Shown here: positions 47,063 through 58,675 of the stretch, one piece after another
Numbering within the stretch: the first letter of the stretch is position 1
Layout of the letters: each line of letters starts with the position of its first letter
Assembly: GCF_910594005.1 (NCBI RefSeq)
Contig: NC_057816.1
Coordinates: forward strand, 22,957,797-23,021,796
Origin: Cervus elaphus
Lineage: Eukaryota; Chordata; Mammalia; Artiodactyla; Cervidae
DNA: 64,000 nucleotides
Direction of reading: 5' to 3'
Translations under genes and position numbers: made by a program
The notes under the pieces: generated by a model
What the model saw: the letters and a program-made list of their open reading frames with translations, nothing else
Told to the model about the DNA's origin: nothing
Database searches by the model: none

Positions 47063-49762
47063 GTATTTTAAGACTAATTACTTCAAAAAGTTGTTGTGGG
47101 TTTTGCCATATATTCACATGAATCAGCCATGGGTGTACATATGTTCCTCATCCTGAACCACCCTCCCACCTCCCTCCCCATCCCAACCCTCAGGGTCATC
47201 CCAGTAACACCAGCCCTGAGCACCCTGTCTCATGCATCAAGCCTGGATTGGCAATATATTTCACATATGGTAATATACATGTTTCAATGCTATTCTCTCA
47301 ATTCATCCCACCCTCGCCTTCTCCCACAGAGTCCAAAAGTCTGTTCTTTACATCTGTGTCTCTTTTCTGTCTCGCATATGGGGTCATCTTTACCATCTTT
47401 CTAAATTCCATAAATATGCATTATTATACTGTATTGGTGTTTTTCTTTTTGACTTACTTCACCCTGTATAATAGGCTCAAGTTTCATCCACCTCATTAGA
47501 ACTGATTCAATTTCATTCTTTTTAATATCTGAGTAATATTCCATTATGTATATGTATCACAGCTTTATTATCCATTCATCTGCCAATGGACATCTAGGTT
47601 GCTTCCATATCCTAGCTTATTGTGAACAGTGCTGTGTTGAACATTGGGGTACATGTGTCTCTTTCAATTCTGGTTTCCTTGGTGTATATGCCCAGCAGTG
47701 GGATTGCTGGCTCATATGGCAGTTCTATTTCCAGTTTTTTTTAAGGAATCTCCAGCTATTCTCCATAGTAGCTGTACTAGTTTGCATTCCCACCAACAGT
47801 GTAAGAGGATTCCCTTTTCTCTGCACCCTCTCCAGCATTTATTGTTTGTAGATTTTTTGATAGCAGCCATTATGACTGGTGTGAGATCATATCACATTGT
47901 GGTTTTGATTTGCATTTCTCTGATAATGATTGATGTTGAGCATCTTTTCATGTGTTTGGTAGCCATCTGTAGGTCTTCTTTGGAGAAATGTCTGTTTAGT
48001 TCTTTGGCCCATTTTTTGACTTGGTCATTTATTTTTTTCTGGAATTGAGCTGCATGAGCTGCTTGTATATTTTTAAGATTAATTCTTTGTCAGTTGCTTT
48101 GTCTGCTATTATTTTCTCCCATTCTGAAGGCTGTCTTTTCACCTTGCTTATAGTTTCTTTCATTGTGCAAAAGCTTTTAAGTTTAATTAGGTCCCATTTG
48201 TTTATTTTTGCTTTTATTTCCAATACTCTGGGAAGTGGGTCATAGAAGATCCTGCTGTGATTTATGCCAGAGAGTGTTTTGCCTAGAAGAGCTAACACCT
48301 ATCCTACTCAAGCTGTTCCAGAAAATTGCAGAGGAAAGTAAACTGCCAAACTCATTCTATGAGGCCACCATTACCCTAATACCAAAACCAGACAAAGATG
48401 CTACCAAAAAAAAAAAAAATTACTGGCCAATATCGTTGATGAACATAGATGCAAAAACCCTCCACAAAATTCTAGCAAACAGAATCCAACAACATATTAA
48501 AAACATCATACATCATGACCAAATGGGCTTTATCCAAGCAATGCAAGGATTCTTCAGTATTCACAAATCAATCAATGTGATACACTACATTAACAAATTG
48601 AAAGATAAAAACCATATGATTATTTCAATAAATACAGAGAAAACCTTTGACAAAATTCAACATCCATTTATGATAAAAACCCTCCAGAAAGCAGGCATAG
48701 AAAGAACATACCTCAACATAATAAAAGCCATATATGATAAACCCCAGCAGATATTATCCTCAATGGTGAAAAATTGAAAGCATTTCCCCCTAAAGTCAGG
48801 AACAAGACAAGGGTACCCACTCTCAACACTACTATTCAACATAGTTTTGGAAGTTCTAGCCACAGCAATCAGAGAAGAAAAAGAAATAAAAGGAATCCAG
48901 ATTGGAAAAGAAGAAGTAAAACTCTCACTGTTTGCAGATGACATGATCCTCTACATAGAAAACCCTAAAGACTCCACTAGAAAATTACTAGAGCTAATCA
49001 ATGAATACAGTAAAGTTGCAGGATATAAAATTAACACACAGAAATCCCTTGCATTCCTATACACTAACAATGAGAAAACAGAAAGAGAAATTAAGGAAAC
49101 AATTCCATTCACCATTGCAACGAAAAGAAAATACATAGGAATATATTTACCTATAGAAACAAAAGACCTATATATAGAAAATTATAAAATACTGATGAGA
49201 GAAATCAAAGAGGACACAAATAGATCGAGAAATAAACCATGTTCATGGATTGAAAGAATCAATATAGTGAAAATGAGTATATTAATCAAAGCAATCTATA
49301 GATTCAACACAATCCCTATCAAGCTATCAACAGTACTTTTCACAGAACTAGAACAAATAATTTCACAATTTGTATAGAAATACAAAAACCTTGAATAGCC
49401 AAGGAAATCTTGAGAAAGAAGAATGGAACTGGAGGAATCAACCTGCCTGACTTCAGGCTATACTGCAAAGCTACAATCCTCAAGACAGTATTGTACTGGC
49501 ACCAAGACAGAAATATAGATCAATGGAACAAAATAGAAAGCCCAGAAATAAATTCACACACCGATGGACACCTTATCTTTGACAAAGGAGGCGAGAATAT
49601 ACAATGGAGAAGAGACAATCTCTTTAACAAGTGGTGCTGCGAAAACTGGTCAACCACTTATAAAATAATGAAACTCAAACACTTTCTAACACCATACACA
49701 AAAATAAACTCCAGATGGATTAAAGATCTAAATGTAAGACCAGAAACTGTAAAATTCCTAGA
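47063..49762 (-). mobile_element. L1 with 5' inversion (twin priming)
   Basis: 47063-48281 is minus-strand L1 from the 3' end back to ORF2. At about 48282 the orientation flips, and 48283-49766 is plus-strand ORF2. Mapped on the full-length L1, the sense part begins at about 23994 and the inverted part covers about 22506-23986, so only a few bases are lost between them. The outer flanks are gagattctggat (47051-47062) and gagattctgcat (49761-49772), a 12-bp target-site duplication with one mismatch. The ORF2 text includes FADD (about 48935) but has stops and frameshifts (for example after 48777 and at 49375). Confidence 0.9.
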
Positions 49763-49772
49763 GATTCTGCAT

Positions 49773-51190
49773 CTTTACAGGCTCCTAGCCAGAGCTACCG
49801 GTTCCCAGTTCACTCTGTGAATAAAAGGTTTTAGAGGATCAAACAACATTCTGAAAATTTATCTTAATGTTAATGTGGCAACAAATTTTAAAATGATGAA
49901 CAAATCACTTATCCTTGTACAAAAATGTATTTAATCCATTTTATGTGTAAATATGTAATATACATATTAATTCAAAGTGAAATCTATATGTTATTGGGGT
50001 AGAAATTCAGAATATTAGCTTAATTTTTTTATATTTTAGGTGCTTACTGTCAATGATTCTAGCTTCTAAGTTGCATATATAAACTGTTTTAATAGGCACT
50101 TATGTTTCATGCTTCTTCTTATACATCAGATTTTCAATTTTTATTCTCAAATAGGAAATTTGGAAGTATACATAAAGTTATTGAGTCAAGGTAAATTGCA
50201 CACTCAAGTTGAGAGATCTTATAGTTAAATATAAGAAGATTCAGTTATTTTTAAAGTTTATACTTGTGTTACATTGAAAGTGAAAGTCACTCAGTTGTGT
50301 CTGACTCTTTGTGACCCCATGGACTCTAGAGTCCATGGAACTCTCCAGGCCAGAATACTGGAGTGGGTAACCTTTCCCTTCTCCCCAGGATCTTTAAAAC
50401 CCAGACATCGAACCGAGGTCTCCTATATGACAGGCAGGTTCTTTACCTGGTGAACCACAAGGGAAGCTATTCCTTCTCAGTTTTAGATCCTCATTTAAAC
50501 TCATTTAAAAAATTATCAAGGGAGTGTTTTAATTTTCCTTATTTTCAATACCAAAGGTGAACACTATACCAATTAAGTTAAAATTTTAGCTTGTGAGGTC
50601 AGATACCAATATTTTTCAAAAGCTCCTCAACTTTTAATGTGCACGGGAACAACCTAAGGATCTTGATCAAAAGCAGATTCTGATAGTAAGTCTCGTGTAT
50701 GGCTTGAGATTATACATTTTAAATAAAATCTCTCAGATTTCCCCACTATTTCTCATCTATAGACAACTCTGAGAAACAAGGTGCTAGAGCATCTCTTGTT
50801 TTGGATACCTTCCACTGGAATTCTTTCAGATTCAAGGAGAATCCACCATACCCATGCATTGAAAATCTTTAACTAAGGGTTTGCTGTGTCTTCAGGATTC
50901 TGATATGTTTGGAGAAGAATACTGTGTGTCTGAAATGCCACCTTATAAGTGAACAGACGATGGTTGAAGCTGCTTCAGTGTGCCAAGTAAAAGAAGTGAG
51001 AAAGAGAGCTGGAGTTTGAGAAAGGTCAGATATAGAAAGAATGTAAACAAGGAGTAAACAGATCATTCCTATAATTATTCAGAAATTAAAAATATGAAGA
51101 GACCCATAGAAGCCATTCTTTCAGTCCAGACAGGGTATATGTTCTGATTTAGCTGATTTATATATATTCTGGACTATATATAGCAGACTA
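49773..51190. other. Spacer between the inverted L1 and the OR duplication
   Basis: Apart from a Bov-tA at 50277-50468, nothing is recognised. Confidence 0.5.
50277..50468 (-). mobile_element. Bov-tA SINE
   Basis: Reverse Bov-A body ('gtgaccccatggactctaga') and tRNA-like head ('catcgaaccgaggtctccta', 'gaaccacaagggaagc'). Confidence 0.85.
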
Positions 51191-51716
51191 CAAATCATGC
51201 CTATTTGTAATTGTACCCTTTTTACCTTCTTTTTATAGTACTGATGAAAATTAAGTCAAATGATATGAAAATATAAAACAATATGAAATTTAAGTAAAAT
51301 AATATGAAATAATTGAAAATGAATACTTGACATTGATGAAAAATGGATAACAAAATACATGGGTGGTAAGTAAAATTATGTTTTATTTATTAGTGGTATA
51401 TTTGGACACTGCAGGTGAATAAGGCAGCACACTACCCAAAGAACTTTGATCTGTCAATAATGAGTAAGAGGGTTTGAACTGAGAAGAGGCAGAAGACAAC
51501 TGGATATTTACAGTTTCATGTGAATTTATACTTACCAGATGTTAATGCCCAGAAGCTAAAAAAGACCAATATGAGGGGAGAGAAAAGATGTTTCCAACAT
51601 AAAACTGACAAGAAATAGCAATTGTTTATAACTTCCATGGCAAAAGTGCATGAACCTCATGAAAGTGATACAACTTACATAATTTTGGTTTATTATGAGC
51701 ACTTGTTAACATAAAT

Positions 51717-51935
51717 TTACTGTTGTACTTTAGTGGTAAGGTTGTATTGGATGGACACTCTGTGACCCTGTGGACTCTAGCCCTCAAGTTTCCTCTCTCC
51801 ATGGGATTTCCCAGGCAAGAATACTGTAGTGGGTTGCCATTTCCCTCTCCAGGGTATCTTCCTCACCCAAGGACTGAACCCACATCCCCTGCATTGGCAA
51901 CTGTATTCTTTACCACTGAACCACCAGGGAAGCCC
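51717..51935 (-). mobile_element. Bov-tA SINE found only in the left OR copy
   Basis: Reverse Bov-tA with flanks tgttaacataaat (51704-51716) and tgttacataaat (51936-51947). The corresponding place in the right copy (about 62400-62435) has no SINE. Confidence 0.85.
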
Positions 51936-52329
51936 TGTTACATAAATAGGATAGCACTAATGGTTTAAAGATAAAAACATATTGGGCAATTTTAATAAAA
52001 ACGGTTGGTATTGAACATGATAATTTGAATCTCTTTGATAAGTCTTATCATAAGATTCTGTATTAACTCTGCATTTGGTCTTTTTGCTTGATCAACACAA
52101 GTTTGAAATATTTTAATTATTTTCATTAAATCAAATGAAATAAAAGTGAACACCACATTGAAGAGATCTAGCAGAAAGAAATACAATCTCACAGGAAAAG
52201 TAGAAGCTTAATATGTAGAAGGAAATTATTGGGAAGACCTTACATTTACCCACAATTACCTATGGGCAACAGATTATTTTGAGTAAAATTACAGTTCCTG
52301 AAGCCAGGTTCCATTCTAGCCTCTGTCTT

Positions 52330-52495
52330 TATTAAGTTTGGGACTATGGGCACTTACTCAAAGTAAACAAGTTTCAATTTATTCATCTTTCAAATGGAAA
52401 CAATACTAGGGCTTGCTTTGAGAGATATCATAAATATTAAAGAAAGTTGTCTAATGTAAAGTGCTTGCTATTTTATACTATCTCAATAATAATAT
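52330..52495 (+). repeat. MIR SINE remnant shared by both OR copies
   Basis: Follows the MIR sense strand ('tcatctttcaaatggaaaca', 'aaagtgcttgctattttata'). The right copy has related text at about 62785-62915, so it predates the duplication. Confidence 0.55.
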
Positions 52496-52781
52496 GTTAT
52501 TACATTATGATGATCATCATATTCTAGTTATTTGTATTTTTTATATTGCACTGGAGTTTCTTTAATTCTCAAGAGTCTCTGACATTATTCTTGATATTTC
52601 TCCATACATAATCAATATAACACAAATTCAAAGGAACTAACCTGGAAGGAATTTGGGAAATGTATTGTATGGGGAAATGATCCTGAATTTCCAAAAATTT
52701 GAACAATAAAACTAAAACACTGTATATCTCATCAAAACAAAAGTTTATTTCTGATATGATACCAACATTGAGTCTATTCAC

Positions 52782-53714
52782 CTATATTTTCCCAAGGTCC
52801 AGAATTTTCTTCAGGGCCAGCTTGACATCCTTATTCCGCAAACTGTAGATCAAAGGATTCAGCATGGGAACAATGCAGGTATAAAGCACAGAGGACACTT
52901 TCCCTTGGTCCATGGGGCTCACAGATGACGGCTGCAGGTACATGAATGCTGCAGATCCATAGAAAACAGCAACAGCCAAGATATGGGAACTGCAAGTGCT
53001 GAAGGCTTTGGACCTTCCCTCCGTGGAGTGGATGTGGAAGATTTTGTAGAGGATGTAGATGTAGGAGATAAGAATAGTCAAGGCAGGAATCAGGACATTG
53101 AAAGAACTGCAGACTAGAGCCAATAACTCATTGAAATAGATGCTAGAACAGGATAGCTCCATGAGTGGAAAAACATCACAGAAATAATGGTTAATAATAT
53201 TAGCCTTGCAGAAATAGAGTCTCAACATAAGGCAAGTATGGAATGTTGATTGAATGATGCACAAGATATAAACTGCTGCTGTGAGCTGGAAGCACCTATA
53301 ATAAGACATGATGGCATTATAAAGCAAGGGGTTACAGATGGCAACATAGCGGTCGTATGCCATTTCAGCCAATATATAGCACTCTGCAATAATAAAAAGA
53401 AGGAAGAAATAGAGCTGAGTCATACATTCAGGATAGGAGATGTTATTTTTCTCTGTCACAAAGTTCACCAGCATTTTGGGGGTAATGACAGTGGATTGAC
53501 AGAGATCAATAAGGGACAAGTTGCTGAGGAAATAGTACATGGGGGTTTTCAGGTGAGAACTGAGCCCAATCAGTGTGATCATGCCCAGATTCCCTACCAC
53601 CGTGACCACATAGATTCCTAGGAAGAGGAGGAAAAGTGGCAGCTGGAGTTGTGGCTGTTCTGTGAGCCCAGAGAGGATGAACTCAGTCACTGAGGTGTGG
53701 TTTCTAGGGTCCAT
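52782..53714 (-). CDS. OR8G-like olfactory receptor, apparently intact
   Basis: Class II odorant receptor, a seven-helix GPCR expected in olfactory neuron cilia and coupled to G-olf. 310 residues, the normal OR length, with no stop or frameshift. Seen: N-glycosylation NHT at 5-7; GN in TM1 (41-42); PMYYFL in TM2 (58-63); loop Cys 97 paired by family rule with Cys 179; MAYDRYVAIC (118-127); further loop Cys 169 and 189; SY in TM5 (217-218); KAFSTCSSH in TM6 (236-244); PMLNPLIYSLRNKD in TM7 (283-296). The ATG at 53712-53714 is chosen because the frame upstream to 53828 adds 38 residues with no OR homology and crosses a splice acceptor (AG at 53732-53733). KVSSVLYT, YLQPSS and CMTQLYFF favour OR8G. 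The ligand is unknown. This is the only complete host gene in the window. Confidence 0.93.
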   Translation of the reverse strand: MDPRNHTSVTEFILSGLTEQPQLQLPLFLLFLGIYVVTVVGNLGMITLIGLSSHLKTPMYYFLSNLSLIDLCQSTVITPKMLVNFVTEKNNISYPECMTQLYFFLLFIIAECYILAEMAYDRYVAICNPLLYNAIMSYYRCFQLTAAVYILCIIQSTFHTCLMLRLYFCKANIINHYFCDVFPLMELSCSSIYFNELLALVCSSFNVLIPALTILISYIYILYKIFHIHSTEGRSKAFSTCSSHILAVAVFYGSAAFMYLQPSSVSPMDQGKVSSVLYTCIVPMLNPLIYSLRNKDVKLALKKILDLGKI

Positions 53715-53730
53715 TATCTTTTCAATAGGT

Positions 53731-53736
53731 TCTAAG

Positions 53737-53767
<31 letters not shown>

Positions 53768-53770
53768 AAA
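53731..53770 (-). other. Probable splice acceptor with (TTTG)n pyrimidine tract before the OR exon
   Basis: On the minus strand a T-rich run with four TTTG repeats ends in 'taaacttag', then 17 bases of 5' UTR and the ATG. Spacing is like the acceptor before the OR8D-like pseudogene (17 bases as well). The microsatellite lies in the acceptor's pyrimidine tract. Confidence 0.5.
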
Positions 53771-53789
53771 TCAGAAAATGAGTATACAT

Positions 53790-53868
53790 TTGTGTCTGTG
53801 TGTGAGAGAGAGAGAGAGGTTTATGCATGTGTGTATGTTTGTGTGTGAGAGAGAGAGGCAGAGAGTAA
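53790..53868. repeat. (TG)n/(AG)n simple repeat
   Basis: Two similar stretches of 'tgtgtgtgagagagag' type lie upstream of the OR coding exon, probably in an intron. Confidence 0.8.
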
Positions 53869-53869
53869 T

Positions 53870-56800
53870 TCTATGGAGTTCATTCTTTATCTTTCAGCAG
53901 AGGACACACATAATGCAGGGATTTCTCCAGTATCTCTTGCTGCTACTCTAGGACAAACAGTGAATCTGGTTGAACTAGAAAAGAAATTATAAACATCAAG
54001 AAATTTACAAATAAGAAATTTCATAAAGTTTAAAAGAAACAACAATTTATGGAGGTAGTCAACATGAACATTTCTAGTATTATTTCTGAGTACTGTTCCT
54101 TCCTCCAAGTTTCTATGTTTATATATCAATTTCATGTTTGTTGAATGGCATAGTATTTTCCTTTCATTTATAATAAGTAAAGTTGTATAGGCTTTCTATA
54201 ATTAATACAGAGAGGATTCACAAGTCTGTGGAAAGTAGTTATATTAGTTGGGGCTGTCTTCTTTAGTAACATCTCAACTGAAAATATCTGAAATGTGATG
54301 ACCAGTGTTATTCACCTGAGATCTGAAGATTTAATGTTCCAGTTTCTTCTCCCTGGACTTTTACCCCAGGGGACAGAAATGTAACTGCTTGGCAGACATC
54401 ATGCTTATACCTCCATAGGTTTTTCCACCCCAGGAACCATTCTTCTTATTCTAATTTGGGTAATCTTAGGGGTGAGAGTACAATGCTCTAAGTAAAAGTC
54501 ACATACTCCACCACTGTGACTATGGCATCAGTGTACCAAGATTGATCTGTGCAATTTGGATTTCATGATTTAAATGGTGGAGGTGAGAAAATGATTCTAT
54601 TTTCCAAATTGTAAAATGCATTTGAACACAAACATAAAGTGTTTGATATGCCGACCTTTTAAAAATATAGTCATGCATTTTGCATGTGCTCACAATAGAA
54701 TTCAAAGATGGGAGAGATGTGGATGAGTAAAGTACATGCAAAATAAAATAAGTAATTTTAACGTCAATTCAATACTAGTCAACAGTGTGATGTGTTTTCT
54801 AAAGACCAATATATCTTTAGTTAAGATTTGCAAAGGAAATGAGTAGGTTCTAGAACACAGAAATTCATATTAACACTCAAGTAGTATTTGGCTATTGTGT
54901 TCAGTTTGAAATAAAATACTGTGTGTGATACAGGTAAAGCTGCACAGTTTCATATATGTCATCAAGAAATCAATTATTTTAAGATGGCTAAAACAACCAA
55001 GGATATTATTTTCTAGCAAGGCAAAAATTCATGTGGCAAAGGAAAGTTATCTCAAAGTTCATCACATGGCAGTGAGAGGTACTGAACTTGTTGTATACAT
55101 TCAAGAGATTGGGTAAAATGAACTGCTTCACACTATGGGAAGAAATATTTGGTTTCGCAGCAAAGACAAACATCCCTATCACCAGACACACCCGAGCCGA
55201 CTGTCATAAAAGTTGGAGCACAGACTGAATAACCACGTGCATACAGATATTCTTTAAGGACACACCAAATGGGTAGTTGGATTATATGTACTTCTATTAT
55301 CTTCATTCTAATGGATCTTGATTGTGGTAGACAGTAGAGGATTGAAACCTCAGATCGACCCCATTCTTGCTGTGTGATCTTGAGATAATATGTCTACTCT
55401 CCAACTTTCTGAAAAAACAGAAACACTAAAATCTACCTTCTGTGTAAATTCACAATACTGATTCCTATGAAATGTTTAGCACAGTCCCATACCCTTGGAA
55501 AGACCCTATTACTGTCATTGTTATTTGAATTTTAATCTATTGAGTTGCTTCCCATTTTATCTTTTGTTTCAGTGGCATTTTCATTCCTGCTATGATGGCT
55601 GGGATTTTTTTTTTTCTTTCCTTAAGACATTTTCTTGTTCCTCCGTTCTACCTAAATATATACAATGATACTGAAATTTGAAATTTTTACTCAATTGTAA
55701 CTCTTAAATATCAATATTCTCAAAGGTCTCCAAATAAAGTTTGAATAAATTTCTGTCATTCAATGATTTTATTTCACCCAACAACAAAATATTTTATTTT
55801 TATGTCCCACCAGGTATCGCATGATTAACTATTGCACAAAACAGCATGTGATAGAATCTCTTTTTTTTTTTTTTGACTCATTATATTTCTTTATCTTCTC
55901 TCACACATTCCCAGTGTATCTGATGAAATCTATTGAATAGCTAGGGCCTTTAAGTTAGGGACTTTAATAATGGAAACCCCAGTTAATAAGACCGTTTTCT
56001 ATGTGCTGAGGATACCTTTCTCATCTTTACATTTAGTACATGCTTCATTCTGCATCAATTATTATGAGTTACTTATTGGCTTTTCTTCTGTACTAGACTG
56101 TAAACTCAATACAGTGCTTGGCACAATGCCTTATACACGAGTATCAATAAATATGATTTTTTAATAAAATTATTGAAAGGATTGTAGTAATAAGTTAACA
56201 TAGACTCCAACACAAGTGAACAAAGCTTTCACACTGCCTGAGTGGAGGTGAGTAAACAAAGAAATACTGGCCATAACTTTCTCCAGCAGGGACAGAGAGA
56301 TGATAAGGGAACCTTAGCTCCTCAGGGAGTGTGAATATTAGAGTGAGGACAGATAGAGACAGAAAAATAACTACTCGCATCTATTAGTGCACTGTGAGGG
56401 AACTAGAACAGGAGGTCTAACTTTTTATAGTCCAGGACTGGGATTCAAATACATCCCTCTTGCTCCCCAGTACACCAGTGCTCTGTATTCTTCTCCTTTA
56501 TTTGTCTGAACGGAATAATGGTCTGGTGATGCAGGTGGATAGTTCTGAGTACTAACCTTGTAGGACTTCTTCTTGTAGTGTCATAACCTAGAAGATACTG
56601 TTGTAAAAATTTTGAGTCACTGGTCCTGACTTCTGTTGAAGTCAATGGCCCTCTGCAAAGGTTGGTTGGTATGAATGGTGATTTATACTCTAAGTATAGA
56701 TGCTAAGAGTCAGATGAGGAACAGATAATGCTAATGATCTCCCATTAGGATCATATCCCACAAGCATCAACTCTTGGGATAAGTTGCAATTAGCAGTTCC

Positions 56801-58263
56801 CTTTTCTTCCTTTGACTCTCGGGTGTTTAATAGTGTCATATCATTGTAATTTATCATTTTTTGTTAGATTATAGGTTGAAAGCAAGGCTGTGATAGATTT
56901 TATTAGAACTCTGGTGAATTTCCTGTCAAGCTATATAAAAATTCAAAATTTTAGGAAATATTTAAGATCTGTATTAAAGGAACATTCTAAAGTGATTTCA
57001 CACAAGAGATAAACAAAAAATCAAAAAAAATCTTTGTGTGCAATAGTTGAATGATTTTTTTCTCACTGACCTATATTTAACTATATTTAAATACCATGAA
57101 ACATTTATAAAATAATAGTACTTGAAATATTTTAACATGCTAGGCTGCAGGAATGCTTCAACTGGTTGCTGCCATTACCCCATGAAAAGTTCCTAACAAG
57201 TAGAATAAGTTAATGACTTTATCTAACTCTATAAATAAAAGAAATATTGAGGAATAATATAGAGATGTGTCACTTAATGTGAAAAAATTTGCTTGACATA
57301 TAGAGTAATAAAAAAAAAATCATGTCCTGGTTCAATGTGGCAATATAGGAATATCGACAACTCTGACTGCAACAGTATATATAACTCATATTATTTTTTA
57401 ACCTTTAAATTTATTGAACTATAATTTACATGGATAAAATTCTACATACTAAGAATTTTCTCAGTGTCAATATAGGTGAAATTTTTTTTCCAGTATAGGT
57501 ATGGGAAACCATGGTATTTTAGACTGGAGTGTTTGAGTTCTAGGTACCACTGTATCTCCAAATTTGCTGTGTTGACCCATCAGATAACAAATATGCATAT
57601 TATTTTTAAAGGCATGTAAGTTGTATGCTTGATAACCAAGAGTTTTTCTTCAAGGATTTTGGGTTTCTGACTTTATTCAATGACTTAAGAAATCAGGTGT
57701 TCACAAGTTATCTTACCTGCACTCGGGTTCGATACAAAAGGTACTCAAGTTCATGCTTCTAAATTTTTGTATAGAAATAATCTAGGATGTCATCAGTTTT
57801 ACTGCAGAGTTTGAAGAACTCTTCAAATATAAATTTAATTAATTTTAACTTTTAAAAGTCGTATGTAGCTAATTGGAGAAAGTAATGAAAAAAGACAGTA
57901 TAAAATACATGTGGCTTCCCATAAATATTTTTTAAAAGAAAATAAGAAAATTACCAAGGTGTTTCTAGTGGCAGGAACTATCTTATGTCCTGCAGATATG
58001 GCAATGAAATACGTGCATTGGGATAATCTTCATGAACACTACAGTAAAGTATATTTTGGACAATAAGCAGGCAAGTACACACCCAAAACAATAAATGGTA
58101 TAGTAGGAGGCATACTGGCTTGAGAAATGTTACAAAGCATGAAGGAGATCTTAACTCAGATTGTAAGCTCTGGTAAAGATTTTGAAGTAAGAGAACCATA
58201 TATCCATACAGTATAATAAGCAAAGACTAGATCTAAAATATCATGTTCATGTTATGTGTCTGA
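53870..58263. other. Spacer between OR genes
   Basis: No gene-like frame in 4.4 kb. One MIR remnant (about 55360-55530) and short homopolymers were seen. Upstream non-coding exons of the OR gene could lie here but cannot be picked out by eye. Confidence 0.5.
55360..55530 (+). repeat. MIR SINE remnant
   Basis: Reads as MIR sense ('cttgctgtgtgatcttgaga', 'atgtttagcacagtcccata'). Confidence 0.5.
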
Positions 58264-58675
58264 TCACAAAAATATTCTTCTGTCAAGTATTTTCATCAGG
58301 AAAACATTGACATCTTTATTCCTGAGGCTGTTGATCAGGGGATTCAGCATGGGCAAAACAATAGTATAAAACACAGAGGACATTTTCCTTTGGTCCATGG
58401 ATCTCACAGGTGATGGCTTCAGGCATATGAATGCTGCAGATTCATAGAAAACAGCATCTGAGATGCAAGAGTGGCATGTGCTCAAGTCTTTAGACCCACC
58501 AACTGTGGAACAAATGTGGATGCTGCTGGAAATGCTGAAGATGTAGGAGCTGAAGATGATCAGGATGCAGACAAATATGTTAAGTGCACCAAAACATAGA
58601 ACCAGTAATTCATTGTGATAGGTGCTAGAGTAGGAGAGCTTGAGGAGGGGCAGAAGACCATAGCAACAATGGTTC
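58264..58675 (-). pseudogene. OR8G-like receptor, 3' fragment
   Basis: Only the last roughly 137 codons remain, from extracellular loop 2 (text like NHCCYGLLPLLKLSYSS) through TM5, TM6 and TM7 to a stop at 58264-58266. No stop interrupts the fragment, but key residues are lost: NHYFCD has become NHCCYG, KAFSTC has become KDLSTC, and PLIYS has become PLINS. The 5' part is missing; the sequence breaks at 58675/58676 into the 3' end of a reverse BovB. No 5' half is found beyond that BovB, so the gene was truncated by deletion as well as insertion. Confidence 0.85.

Larger units (their letters stand above)
51190..53714. repeat. Segmental duplication, left copy (contains the intact OR8G-like gene)
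   Basis: Landmarks occur in the same order here and at 60330-64000: 'tgatgaaaattaagtcaaat' (51242, 60595), 'gcagcacacta' (51424, 60993), 'aatttgaatctcttt' (52022, 62495), 'tgattattttcatt'-type text (52114, 62588), then the OR gene on the minus strand. The right copy has a BovB and two SINEs not found here. This copy has a SINE of its own. Confidence 0.85.

Noticed and set aside
53250..53621. Plus-strand ORF of 123 codons opposite the intact OR, with a similar ORF at 63643-63990
   Set aside because: Both are antisense shadows of the OR coding sequence. Their resemblance follows from the shared OR sequence, and no gene signal accompanies them.
53715..53828. Upstream extension of the intact OR frame by 38 codons
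   Set aside because: It has no OR homology, crosses a microsatellite and a likely splice acceptor, and would make the protein longer than any normal OR.
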